64,000 nucleotides of DNA from UBA6168 sp041392505 (GTDB lineage Bacteria; Bacteroidota; Bacteroidia; Chitinophagales; Saprospiraceae), in contig JAWKLX010000023.1 of the NCBI GenBank assembly GCA_041392505.1, positions 75,205 to 139,204 of the forward strand, read 5' to 3'. Below the pieces are notes generated by a model. The model was not told the DNA's origin. It saw only the letters and a list, made by a program, of their open reading frames with translations, and did not search any database. Each line of letters opens with the position of its first letter. Within the stretch, counting starts at the first letter, position 1. Of the stretch, positions 40,801-50,300 are shown one piece after another. Position numbers and translations under genes: made by a program.

Positions 40801-43800
40801 AAGGTTTACTTCCCATTCGTCATGTGTGCCACAAACAGAAGAACTGCCGAGCATGCCCCAATTGGAGTTGAAGATCGTCCCTTTGATATTGTAGGTGCCG
40901 TCCTCATTGTCGCACAACACCATTTCCCCCAAAACATAACCTACGTGATTGCTGCCGGTACCAGTGTAGTCGGTGAGCCAGGCAGCAGTCCCCTCTTCAA
41001 TCGTGATTTCGCAACTGTTGCCAGGGCAGGTTGGCGTTGGCAAATCGAATTCAGTGAAACAAAATGCATCCCAAGTGGCACTGCCCGTTCCCGCAGATTT
41101 CCAACCAACTATCTGAACAGTTGCTGTATTCGCTGGGGCCTGGGTAGCCAAGTAGTATTGCTCAAAATTGCTGGAGGTTACACTTACATATTGAGCACGC
41201 AACGTATTATTTGAAGCATCAAAAAATAAAACGCCAATAGACACATCTTCGGTTGCTACTTTTTTAGCATAAACTTCCAAAGCATAATATTTCCCGGGTG
41301 TAGCCGGTATTGTCTGCGACAAACCACCCTCCTGCCCTGATTGGTGGGCAGCCTTTGTGCCGGCAAAAGCATCCGTTGTGATAGAGCTTCCGGTGCCACT
41401 CCACCAACCGGTAAAATCATTTTCAAAATCTGGGTTGGTCAGCAAACCGCCTGTACATTCGTAGCAATCTGGGTCGTTCGAATCAATGAGGCCATCGCCG
41501 TCGTCGTCGATACCGTTGCCGCAGATTTCAGTACCTGAAACACAGGAACTTTCAGAAAAAATCACATTGTCAATTGCCAAACCAATGTTACCGCCATTGG
41601 TCAGTACAAATTTTCCATGAATGGCTGAATCATAGGTGAATGTGTAGGAATATTTTTGCCAAGCCAAATTAGCCCACGAAGGACTCTGTGGCACTACATG
41701 GGTTTCAATTTCTGAATTATTGTAGCTTGGGTCTTCCATCTCAATTCTTATCGCCCCTGCCGTTTGGGTAACCGATCCGCCATCGGGATGACAGGAACCG
41801 TCCAACGAAATACCCCATGCTGCCGCCTCGAAGGTCAGGGTATAAGACGTTCCATCTACCATGCCCAGCGAAAAAAATGTCTGACCCGGAATGAAACAGT
41901 CATCAATTTGGGGCAGCCAAACAAAATAGTTCCCTTCGGGATTGTTGACGCTACCCTGCGTATCATCAACGTAGTACATGCAATTACCGCTCAGTCCGGG
42001 ATACCATTCCGGCAAGTCGCCACTTCCGTTCAATAGCTTTTCAGCGGGGTTCCCTTCCAATGTAGTAGCAAAAGCAAATTTGGGATTGCCCGTTTCCATT
42101 CCGCTGTTACTGGTAATGGAGCAATCAGGATCATCGCAATCCACCAACCCATCGCCATCGTCGTCGATACCGTTGTCGCAAATCTCGTACGGACTACACT
42201 GCTCGGCAAAGAAAACATTGTCAATCCAGACCGTTTCAGCACTTTCACCTAGGTTGAAAACGAGATTCACGTTGCCAATTACGTCATAATTCGAATGGAT
42301 ATTGAAGCTATAAGTCAATGTCGATGTGGTAAGGCTTAAATTTTCCCAAAAATAGGTAGTCCACGGGGAGGCCCCTAATTGGAGCATCAAGCTGGCATTG
42401 CGGGGGGCAGCTGCTTTTATGTCAAAACTGAGATTGTAAATCTTTCCACTTTCCAAGGTTTTTCCAGTTTGCCCAAATTGCAAATGCCAGTCTGTTCCAG
42501 TCCCCGAAGTGACGATAATTTTTGCGGAATTAGCCCCTGAAATTTGACCAGTATTATCAATACTGAAGGTTCCATTTCCTCCTGTCTGTCCACTTAGAAA
42601 CCAGTCTGTGGTGCCACCATCAAATTCAGGGTTGGTCAGGTCATTTGGACAACAATCGGGATCGGCAGAATCAATTCTGCCATCGCCATCGTCGTCAATG
42701 CCATTGTCGCAGATTTCCGTTAGGTCACATATTTCACTGAATGACACGTTGTCCAGCCAAACATTCTGGGTACTTTCCCCTAAATGGAACAGCAGCCCAA
42801 CATTTCCCACATTAGTACTATCTACCTGAAAATCATAAGAATAGGTATTTGCCGTGGTGGTCAGAGCGAGATCTTGCCACCAATAAGTTGTATAGGGAGA
42901 GTTCGATCGTTGCAAAGAAACCGCCATATTTCGGTTGCCGGCAGCCTTAGCCTCAAAGGTGACCCGGTAGTTTTTGCCGGGTTCAATGCTAAAACCTAAT
43001 TGGGCAACTTGGATGTGCCAATTGGTGCCGGTAACAGTGGTGATATTTACCAGACCACTGTATGTACCGGAAAGTTGGCTGGTATTGTCCAGCGCTCCAG
43101 CTGCTGCATTGCCAGATTGCATCCATAAACTCCAGTTGTTCAAGTTATCATCAAATTCTCCGTTCTGGACAAAATTGGGGCAAGGTTCAACGACGGAACA
43201 GCCAGGGATAGTCACAGCGTCCATTTCGTAGTCATCATCCGTTCCGGTCAACTGACTGAAACGCAAATACCTGAGCGGCACATTGGCCGTCATGCTGGTA
43301 TTGATGAAAACCACTCTTTCGGAAGTAGCTGGTTTTACAGGGTTTTGTGTCCAAGTAATACCATCGTAGGATTCTTCGATGACCATGTCCGCTGTTGCAG
43401 TATTGGTATAGCTTGCTCTCCTCCTCCACGTAATAATGTATTCGTCCCCTGCTTCAAGGTACCGGCCAAGGTCAACTTTGGCCCGATCAGTCATGTCATA
43501 GATTTCAGCGCCATCTCCATCTGGTGCCAATCTGACAGCCCAGCCACCGGTATCACCCAAATCTCCGGTACTGATGGCGGCATAACCATCGCTGGAGCAA
43601 TCTGGGTCATTGCAGTCGGCAAGGCCATCGCCATCGTCATCAATATTGTTGCTGCACCTTTCAATGGCTGTGTAACATTCTTTACCCAAGGCTAAGTAAA
43701 TATCAGCCTGCCGTTGAACACCACCGTCATCGTATTTTACCCATCCAGCCAGACCAAAGCCACAAGTGTTGCGGTTGGCCCCATAGCCGACTTGAACTTT

Positions 43801-46800
43801 GTAACCGGGCTCGTTGCCCGTAATGTTAAATACGCTTCCACTGTTGCAGCCTGTACCAGTGATGGTGCCGGTTATGTCCCAGAACTCCCATTCCGTATGA
43901 CGGTCTGGACAGCCATTATCGGTAAATGCATGATTGTCAACATTTCCCCCAAACTGAGACCAGTTTAGTTTATTGGAAATAGTAGCATTTAGGAACCAAC
44001 CGCTCGTTGCGCCGCAAGGCGTTCCGCCTTCATTGTATGGGTAAACGGCATTGCCTTGCAGCGTCATTGTTCCATCGCCATTATCGCAGAGCTGAACATC
44101 GTTGTCGAAATCATAAGAAACCCAGCCCGTGCCATTGTGCAGCCACCAGCGGGAGGCCCAGTTTTGGTTGGCCGAATAGGCTTTGCAACCCGAACAGGTG
44201 GTCGCTGGCAATATTCCCGGCGTGGCATTTAGACAAATGTCATCAAAATAAGTAGATATGTTATTTCCGTAACAAGCAACAGCTAAATCAACATTCGTTG
44301 TGTTGGCAGGCAAAGTGAAAATATGCGTGTATTGTGTCCAATCCGCATGATCACTGACTACTGTCTCAGTCCTTCCGATTTCGTAGCCACCGGCATCTTT
44401 GAATTTTACTAATACTCCTCTCCATCCGCCTGGGTCCGCTGTTCCTTTTACCCAAAAAGAAAGAGTGTAGGTTGTACCTCCTGTAATTCCAGTAGTTAGA
44501 TTTTGAACTGCGTAGCCATTGGTGCCAGTGAATAGAAGTGACTGTGTTCCAGAATGTTTATCAGCAGTAGAAGCAGCTACACTGTTGTAAATTGTCCATC
44601 CCGTGGTGCCGCTTTCAAAGCCCATATTAGAGCCAAGGCATTCACTTGGGCAAGAGGCAGAAACGCCCGCACAGTCAGGGTCGTTGCAGTCGATGAGACC
44701 ATCACCGTCGTCGTCCAAACCGTTGTTGCAGATTTCTGAGCAACTAATTGGTCGCAAGTTGCTACCGGGTATAATAGTCCAAGTGGAACTGGAAGGAGTT
44801 TTCCAATAAACTTGGAAGTGATCGCCCCCTGTGCCTTCTTTATGCAACAACTCCACATAATAGTTTTGACCAGCCACTAACGGAATACTGGAAGAAGTTT
44901 GAGTGGTATATTTTGTGTATTCAGTTGTTCCGGTCCAACCCGCAACAGATGCAATCTGCACTTTATTGGATGAGTTGGCATCTGTGCTTAGGTATAAAAC
45001 GGCATCATCATCGGACGTCAAGTTAAAAAGATAATTACCCGTTTGTCCGGGTGAGATGAAGCCTCTGACCCTAGTCCCATAGTTATCAGCAACGTCGTCT
45101 GGCCCATCAAAACTCGTCAGGGTGCTTGTTACAGAAGGGTTGTTCGGATAGTTAGCATTACCCGTCAAATCAGTGACAGCTGTACCACCAACTGACAACC
45201 ATCTTTCAAGCGTCAAACCACCTGTATTGCAAAAGAAGCCACAATCAGGATCAGCACCGTCTGTCAAACCGTCACCATCGTCGTCAAGACCATTGGCGCA
45301 AATTTCAACACTCGGCGTACTGATTTGGACATTGCCATTGAAAGGATAGTAATGGATTTCACCATTTCCCAACTGGATTGATTTGGCAACTATATTACCA
45401 TCAATGTCTCCTTGACCATTTTTAAACAAATTGTGGTTTGGGGCAAAAATGGTCCCAATGATCAAAGAAGCAGTATTAATGGTAAGGTTATAAGTTGATG
45501 TACCAGAAAAATTCCAAAGGATGTAGGCCCCATGGTTGAAGCCTGAGAGACCTGGCATGTTTGAATTGTTCCAAACAAAATTTGAAGTCAGTGGTACCGT
45601 TATCACCAGCAGTTTGGAGGCGCTCGGCATGGCACCACTATTTAATTTTAGCTCGGTAATGTTATTTAAAGAAGTTTGGCTCAAATCAAGATAATTGACC
45701 CCATTTGCCAAAGTGCTGACCTGCACATTTTGAGCACTGGTCACATTGTTTCCTGCAATATCAACCCCATTTGCAGTTTGTAATTGCACTGTGTTGGCGG
45801 CACTTTCTAATGAAGCGGAAACTGTACGGTAGTTATTGAACAAAGAGGTAAAGTCAAACCCAACTGATTGAAAAACCGCTGGACTGGGTGTTTGATCCAA
45901 CGCACCTTCAATCCGCTTTGCCTGGTTATAAGAGCCACCAGTGGGCAATACTTGGGTGGCCATATTCACTCCATTGTCACTTTGGGTACAGCCAGTACTG
46001 TTGCCTATGTGCATGTATTTTCCACCCATAACTTTTGCCCCACCTAAAGTCCAGGTCACACCACCTTTCACCAAAAGTCCGGTTGTCGTCGTACCGTCTC
46101 CAGGGAAGATGTAACTGCCTACCCCGTCCATGCAGATTTCAGCAAGCGAGCTATTATTGTTGAGAATCAAATTCCCACCAATACCCAGTGGGCCATGGAC
46201 GTGGGCGTATCCGGTAAATGTCAGATTACCTTCACTTAAAATTTGAAAACCCTCATTTCCATCAAGCGGGTTTTGAGTACCGGCAGTACCGCCAGTTGAG
46301 TATTCAACGACTAAAAGCGGCGCCGCCGCCGCTTCTCCATCGAAAGATTCTGCCTCCCTTGTCCCTGTGCCTTGCACAAAAATGACCATCGAATTGCCGC
46401 TGGCCCAGCCTGATCGGTTCACTATTTCTTGGATTATGGAGGATAAATTGGGAGATTGATGTTTTTCATCAACGGTGTTCCATGCAGCTGGACTCCACGC
46501 AACAGAGGCGGTGGTTTTGGGTCGAGCTGAAAGATTAGTGTTAGAAGCAACAAAAGTGTTAGGGTTGTCGGCTGCTTGCCCTTGAATTGTCAGGCTGCAG
46601 GCAGTCGTCCAAACTGCATCCGTTTCAAACTCGACATAAGCATTAGTGATGGTAGCCCCAGATGGAATTGTAATGCCGTTAAAACGCATACCGACCAATT
46701 GGCTGGCTGAGACATCCACCGCCAATTCAAGATCGGAGCTGTTTATCACGACGGCCCCCGTTGACAGGTTTTGTTCGGCATCGTCGCTGCTGGCATTTAC

Positions 46801-46998
46801 CCTAACTGAAACTGTGGCGGCAGGAGGAGGTGGAAACAACAAAAAGGAAGACCCAGGCATGGTCTTTTCCATGAACAGGGCGGTTGACATTTTCCAATTT
46901 TCTACCAATTTCTCCGAAAAACTTTTTCCCCAAACCAGTGGAGTTATGGTAAAAACGGTGAATATTAAAACAAGAATTTTGTGTTTTCTAGTACTCAT
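34831..46998 (-). CDS. 4055-residue mosaic surface protein: DNRLRE-like, choice-of-anchor A, PA14, CBM, LamG modules (gene D)
   Basis: Signal peptide 1-24 (MSTRKHKILVLIFTVFTITP). Order: DNRLRE-like domain (about 70-236, QEIVNRSGWASGN); choice-of-anchor A-type domain (240-553); PA14 (588-748); CBM_4_9-like; the LCDNGDGT/NW..W domain (933-1103); several CBM-like domains; a second LCDNEDGT/NWDYW domain (about 1993-2160); LamG (about 2230-2460); second PA14 (2510-2665); an Ig-like domain; an unassigned domain opening DILYLCGEDKPYDGDPWDH; SprB and PKD repeats; cadherin-like; HYR; three lectin-like repeats; RHRNHLG module; duplicated VIYQGPxND loops. Twelve EICxNGIDDDGDG linkers punctuate the modules. 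The abundance of carbohydrate-binding folds suggests glycan or matrix binding (inference). TGA stop. No CHU_C domain. Confidence 0.93.
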   Translation of the reverse strand: MSTRKHKILVLIFTVFTITPLVWGKSFSEKLVENWKMSTALFMEKTMPGSSFLLFPPPPAATVSVRVNASSDDAEQNLSTGAVVINSSDLELAVDVSASQLVGMRFNGITIPSGATITNAYVEFETDAVWTTACSLTIQGQAADNPNTFVASNTNLSARPKTTASVAWSPAAWNTVDEKHQSPNLSSIIQEIVNRSGWASGNSMVIFVQGTGTREAESFDGEAAAAPLLVVEYSTGGTAGTQNPLDGNEGFQILSEGNLTFTGYAHVHGPLGIGGNLILNNNSSLAEICMDGVGSYIFPGDGTTTTGLLVKGGVTWTLGGAKVMGGKYMHIGNSTGCTQSDNGVNMATQVLPTGGSYNQAKRIEGALDQTPSPAVFQSVGFDFTSLFNNYRTVSASLESAANTVQLQTANGVDIAGNNVTSAQNVQVSTLANGVNYLDLSQTSLNNITELKLNSGAMPSASKLLVITVPLTSNFVWNNSNMPGLSGFNHGAYILWNFSGTSTYNLTINTASLIIGTIFAPNHNLFKNGQGDIDGNIVAKSIQLGNGEIHYYPFNGNVQISTPSVEICANGLDDDGDGLTDGADPDCGFFCNTGGLTLERWLSVGGTAVTDLTGNANYPNNPSVTSTLTSFDGPDDVADNYGTRVRGFISPGQTGNYLFNLTSDDDAVLYLSTDANSSNKVQIASVAGWTGTTEYTKYTTQTSSSIPLVAGQNYYVELLHKEGTGGDHFQVYWKTPSSSTWTIIPGSNLRPISCSEICNNGLDDDGDGLIDCNDPDCAGVSASCPSECLGSNMGFESGTTGWTIYNSVAASTADKHSGTQSLLFTGTNGYAVQNLTTGITGGTTYTLSFWVKGTADPGGWRGVLVKFKDAGGYEIGRTETVVSDHADWTQYTHIFTLPANTTNVDLAVACYGNNISTYFDDICLNATPGILPATTCSGCKAYSANQNWASRWWLHNGTGWVSYDFDNDVQLCDNGDGTMTLQGNAVYPYNEGGTPCGATSGWFLNATISNKLNWSQFGGNVDNHAFTDNGCPDRHTEWEFWDITGTITGTGCNSGSVFNITGNEPGYKVQVGYGANRNTCGFGLAGWVKYDDGGVQRQADIYLALGKECYTAIERCSNNIDDDGDGLADCNDPDCSSDGYAAISTGDLGDTGGWAVRLAPDGDGAEIYDMTDRAKVDLGRYLEAGDEYIITWRRRASYTNTATADMVIEESYDGITWTQNPVKPATSERVVFINTSMTANVPLRYLRFSQLTGTDDDYEMDAVTIPGCSVVEPCPNFVQNGEFDDNLNNWSLWMQSGNAAAGALDNTSQLSGTYSGLVNITTVTGTNWHIQVAQLGFSIEPGKNYRVTFEAKAAGNRNMAVSLQRSNSPYTTYWWQDLALTTTANTYSYDFQVDSTNVGNVGLLFHLGESTQNVWLDNVSFSEICDLTEICDNGIDDDGDGRIDSADPDCCPNDLTNPEFDGGTTDWFLSGQTGGNGTFSIDNTGQISGANSAKIIVTSGTGTDWHLQFGQTGKTLESGKIYNLSFDIKAAAPRNASLMLQLGASPWTTYFWENLSLTTSTLTYSFNIHSNYDVIGNVNLVFNLGESAETVWIDNVFFAEQCSPYEICDNGIDDDGDGLVDCDDPDCSITSNSGMETGNPKFAFATTLEGNPAEKLLNGSGDLPEWYPGLSGNCMYYVDDTQGSVNNPEGNYFVWLPQIDDCFIPGQTFFSLGMVDGTSYTLTFEAAAWGISLDGSCHPDGGSVTQTAGAIRIEMEDPSYNNSEIETHVVPQSPSWANLAWQKYSYTFTYDSAIHGKFVLTNGGNIGLAIDNVIFSESSCVSGTEICGNGIDDDGDGLIDSNDPDCYECTGGLLTNPDFENDFTGWWSGTGSSITTDAFAGTKAAHQSGQEGGLSQTIPATPGKYYALEVYAKKVATEDVSIGVLFFDASNNTLRAQYVSVTSSNFEQYYLATQAPANTATVQIVGWKSAGTGSATWDAFCFTEFDLPTPTCPGNSCEITIEEGTAAWLTDYTGTGSNHVGYVLGEMVLCDNEDGTYNIKGTIFNSNWGMLGSSSVCGTHDEWEVNLNLFDKQTWAEFGGSYQGELGCEDHTNWDYWEVNGILVGLGCNAGDTIFVTGPVPGYRLQVGAGAVTGTCAFGLATWFEGHNKAGDPLAMDIYVLMDSACYTPPTEICNNGIDDDGDGLIDCDDPECDAINVTLSEDCGTNGVGLTLSGGTAPYSYVWSDIPAPTAQWTFENSTNDVSGNGHHENTASSLGTPTYSIDAVEGQTSVSLNGSTYLRYSIDGAFMEVAFTEWMIATWIKPTALTGIQTIIDEGGATNGIAVRLNNNVLEFAARDAGVQVNAGTHTFPSDGAWHHVAAVFANDSLTLYLDGVAGTTAYAGYGAGGVGAHSGNGGIGYYDGGSGFGSGTGNYFTGLMDDFRYYFNQSLTASQIADLARNDGNRENLAAGTYTVTVQDSDGGCSAIESITVNFDCAEICDNGIDDDGDGLIDSADPDCISFCPTGGLTMERWLNIGAGTAVTDLTNNANYPDNPTETGTLTSFDGPDNYADNYGTRVRGYITPSLTGAYLFNITADDNCQLYLSTDADATNKILIANIADWTNQTEHTKFTTQTSSTINLVAGQNYYVELLHKEGGGGDHFQVYWKTPSSSTWTIIPGSNLRPFVCSEICGNGLDDDGDGNVDCADTDCKLINLATPVVSSCIDHPLQDVATVSVQVSWTNPPANDQIEVSIYGQTERINVGGGASSPQTVTFTVPANGETNKTVTAAWRVNSSLCSTTTTFDVPVACSGDAIVCDILYLCGEDKPYDGDPWDHGFINYLDEVNGANIVVPVLTRPDGSGMGTYDVNNPTTPVTLNLNDYGLIVVSATTEAHISNDLIAALKNFSGSVMNSNYTIINDLGMSASEGGYQFQNNLYIDNVASREIYNYNNDINPSYSKVFTRGNYTGAADAYLWTNAGEQALGVNGVFFTYESTDALPGVAAGHGIRVYLGYHMNGVYANSQNGGALPAPVESYFVPATHLTLEGKYYFDQAILDATRSCNVEICNNGIDDDGNGLIDCNDPVCGNVTVSAVAKVNPINCPILNNGQLTITATGDNLEYSIDNGATYQSSNVFTGLSAGSYIVRVRNSGSACFENFVNNPVVLAAPTCDEICNNGIDDDGDGLIDCADTDCVPSAFAGSDQSICLGSNAILSALGTGGTAPYTYNWDNGLGSGKDKTVSPIVTTTYSVTVADAYGCSDSDQLTITVTPCSEVCADGIDNDGDGLIDCDDPDCSAVGQPQPLMDSYSTCPGVSYTEQVIFNDNNLQAATFSIFSSPTKGSVSINNNGVFTYNPYSSSCGIDRFVYQVCNQPSGCCDTASVFLSIGDVVPPVLQNIPADLTVSCDEAIPETSTQVYAIDDCPGIYVSYEETSTLVNNSCETYTISRTWSATDRCGNTAYGTQTITVEDRIEPELFRVYTLPNGKKLIAGVARQVTNDWKYLNFPIDFETKPVVFSQVITKNEASAVTVRLRNVSIGGVEMRLQEEQISNGEHAYENVAWIAVEEGGFIGESNFQVELIESVTNTLKTWTYANPFTNTPAVIFSTQTYHDMDPNGVRYSNLSPTSVKFFIEEEASLDAELIHGAEDVGAMAFNAGILEDEDGTFVGESGSLLINQNTETINLTREYNKPVVILGGVDSGGDPTLIRVSNVTSNSFDVALEEWDYLNGNHAKSRVSYLVVEGSIPITSGFACDNNVIELLPNINLFVTDNCDNQVTLEYIDSSQYSSNGNLVNKTWRAIDDCGNVSSFHQVDTCNLAAVRLRTMLYGPLISNSPLSLMNDDLRVKGYVPTKEPYTGMNGFKNYVNDGGELIINNLLDVTGNNAIVDWVFVEIRDDEKRDSVIITQAALLQRDGDVISNSGEEVLFFPIEEGNFHICIRHRNHLGMMTETPEFLNTVNVPLVDFTNNDLVVRGSSSAGHLHATGLRALWSGDLNNDGKVIYQGPSNDVFHLFSFIIGHNDNYEHLANYISYGYSNMDLNMDGRTIYQGPINDRAPILYHTILAHPGNQIKLANYIVSSSLP

Positions 46999-47334
46999 TG
47001 AAAAGTGTGTTTGTCCAACTTTATTATTTGTTGTCCGTAGTCTTTTTATTTCTGCAATTAAATTTGAACAATCATTTATTGAAGGGGGGAAATGAAAATT
47101 CTGGGAGGATTCTGAAAAATTTTTCGTAAAACAAGAAATACCGCCAGTGATTTTAAATTACTGGAAGTCAACAGTTTACAATCTAACCGTCTTATTTGGA
47201 ATTAAAAACTTAAAACTGGAGGGAAGTATATTGTTTGTTTTGGCTAAAATTATTCCAAAATAAAAGCCTTACCAGGTTTCAACCTGGTAAGGCTTTTATT
47301 TGTGACAGAGATTAAAGTAGTTATTTTACTGAAG
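46999..47334. other. Intergenic region between genes E and D
   Basis: This contains the gene E terminator (47258-47301) and the AT-rich leader of gene D. Nothing else is recognisable. Confidence 0.55.
47258..47301 (-). terminator. Rho-independent terminator of gene E
   Basis: AAATAAAAGCCTTACCAGG pairs perfectly with CCTGGTAAGGCTTTTATTT across a 6-nt loop, about 34 bp after the E stop. A/T runs on both sides make it bidirectional in form. Confidence 0.88.
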
Positions 47335-50300
47335 TTACCACCAGATTTGCAGGTAGCCGGACAGCCATGTTTCTCCATTATTTAGTTCAATTAAATAAAA
47401 ATAAGTGCCGCAGGGCAAGCGCTTACTATCCCAAAATCCGTCCCAATCATTTTGGTAATTTTCAGACTGAAACACCTTGTTACCCCAACGGTTGAAAACC
47501 ATCAATTTATGGTTTTCATAGGCATGCAAGCCATCTATTTTGAAGGTATCGTTTACACCGTCGCCATTTGGTGAGAATCCATTGTAAACGATCAGACCAT
47601 CACATTTCACTTGAACAGTCACGATGGTTGACTCACATTCAAATGGAGTGCACACTTCATAAGTGAAAAGATCTAATGGTTCATCCTCCCCGTCGTTGCA
47701 GTAGCCTTCATCGGGGAAATAAGTTATGGTGTTATCAGAGTTTACCACTACAGTTCCATGGTTTGGTGGTACAATCACCTCAACAGAAATGATATCGTTG
47801 TTGATATGATCGTTTAATAAAACTTCGCCAACTATGGGCACGTCTTTAGGTGTACAAAGTGAATCCGGGACAAGTTGCAGATCCTCGTCATACACTGAAA
47901 TAAGGACGTAGGTTGTATCACAGACACCTATATCATCACAAATGACGAAACAGGCCTCCGCCTCGCCGGGGAAAATCCCGTACACTTCGGTGCAGATTTC
48001 ATCATTCAAAACCACAAATTCGGCTGCGTTATCAACGCCATTCAAACATGGATTAAACACTGCTTCCACTGCTCCGCTCAATTCTGACAGATCGAAACAG
48101 ATGGTATCGGTTGTTCCAACTGGCATAGTCATTTCCACAAAATCAGGTGTTACACAAAACGCCCGAATATGCACGGAATCAATTACACCATCGTCCAAAC
48201 GGGTAATCACCAAATCATTATCGCCTGGAGGCAAAATGAGGTAGGAGCTGTTAGGTGCATAGAATTGATAGAGGGTTAGTTCATAAATGGTCCCGTTACC
48301 CTTATTGGTTACTTGAATGCTTGAATAATAATTTTGGCGAAGCCCTCCCTCTAAATTATGGGTTAGGGGATCTAAAATCCAGTTGCCCATCGGGTCCCAT
48401 GCGTTCAACATATTTATCAGTTCTGCCACATTTTGGAATTCTCCAGAATGTGTTTTTCCATTAACACTCCAATTATCCAATTGAAAATCCCCATCTCCCA
48501 AAGCGACCAGAGCGCCCATTGTGTAATAGCGTTCCCGTAAATAATCGCAGGGTCCAAATTCAGCGTCGTAAGGCTCTCCGTTTAAATTAAAAGCATAATT
48601 CGACAGCTCCTCATACGGTACGTCAAAACAGAACAGTGGATCGCCAAAATTGCAATTGGCTTGCACAATGACCGTATCTTCGACAAGTATGTCTGGACAG
48701 ACCAATGGAATGTTGTTATTAAAAACAAATGGGTCGCCTGGTTCAAGGTTAAAACTTAAATAATACGGATTTACATTACAGGTAAAATTGGGAAGTGCGC
48801 CACCAATAGGAACAAGCCCCAGCACAACAGGATCGGAAAGGCCAGTTGGGTCGAAAGGACCAGCCTGCGGTAAGCAGTTTTGGCTAAAAGTATAGCCAAT
48901 CGGCAAAGAATATTGAATTTGGTAAATACCGGGTGTACCGTCGGTAAAAAATTCGTAATAGCCGGTCGAGCCATCAGAAATTATATAAACCTCCCCAGGG
49001 CCAACCACCGAAATCTGACCTCCCATGACCAATTCACCAGTATTTTCACAATAAATATATCCGGTTGGGTCGTGTGGTTCTAATTGAATGGCCACTTCGT
49101 CTTGATCGTCCTCAGCCCCATCCCCATTGTCCGGTGTGGAATCAATGTCGATGCCAACATTTCCACTCTCATCGGTTGCCGCAGATATTTCGCCAACATT
49201 CAAAATGGTTTGTCCAGAAGCGCCGTAAACAACAGTTAGGATAATTTCTATTTCATAAACATCGCCCGGTTTCATTACTTCTGTAATGGTAAAAACGGCA
49301 TCCCCGGTGGCATCCAAAGACCAACCATTTGAACTTGGCGAAAGGGCAAGCCCAATTGGGATATGATCCGTGACGGTAATGTTGGTTGCGGCGAAATCCC
49401 CTTCGTTGGTAACGGTTAAAATATAAGCTACCTCATCCCCCAGATCAACTAAATTAGATTGATTGGGAGCAAGTGTTTTTTCCAATGCCAAATCAAAGAA
49501 AAAATCGCCAACTGTGATGACTACAAGAGCAGTATCACAAAGGACGGGCATGGGCAATCCATAATCACAAATTTCATAAATGAATGTGTCCTGTCCGGTA
49601 AATCCAGTGTTTGGCGTATAGGTAATTGTTCCGTCAGGATTGACCACAGCTGTACCATTTGCTGGAGAAGTTACCACAGTTAAACTTGCAGTGTCAATAC
49701 CATCATTTGGGTCATTATCATTTTCCAAAATGTCAATGTCCACAGGCGAATTCAAAGGTGTTGTTGCGTCATCCACCCAGGCGATCGGTGGTTGATTGGA
49801 AACGCTACAAAATTCTTCCAAAATAATTGGGCAACATAAGCCTTGTGAACATGAACCTCCAATTATTGAATAAGTGTAACTACCAGGTTGGGAAGCAATA
49901 AAAGTCTGTTCGGTAGAGACCAATACGGCCCCACTCCCATCATCAAAATACCACTCATACCCTGAAAAACCATCGGCAGCAGTCAATGTCACAGATTCAC
50001 CTTGGGATGTACAAATTTGATGGGGGATGCTTACACATGCTGCCTCCATATCATCTTCAGCCAGAAAATCATTGCCGGGGTCAGAATCAACATCCAATTC
50101 GTTAAGGGATTGGATTTGGGCAGGTTGGTAAACGACACCCTCTTCTATTGCTAAAGCTTTGATTTCTAAAGACATAGATGAAATGTTCGCTGTCATTTCA
50201 TTTCCAATATTCCATATTTTGGTGGCAGGATCAAAATACGTATTTGGTTGGGCGACATAGCTCAGAAAGGAGACCGACGCAGGTATTTCCGCTTTAATAG

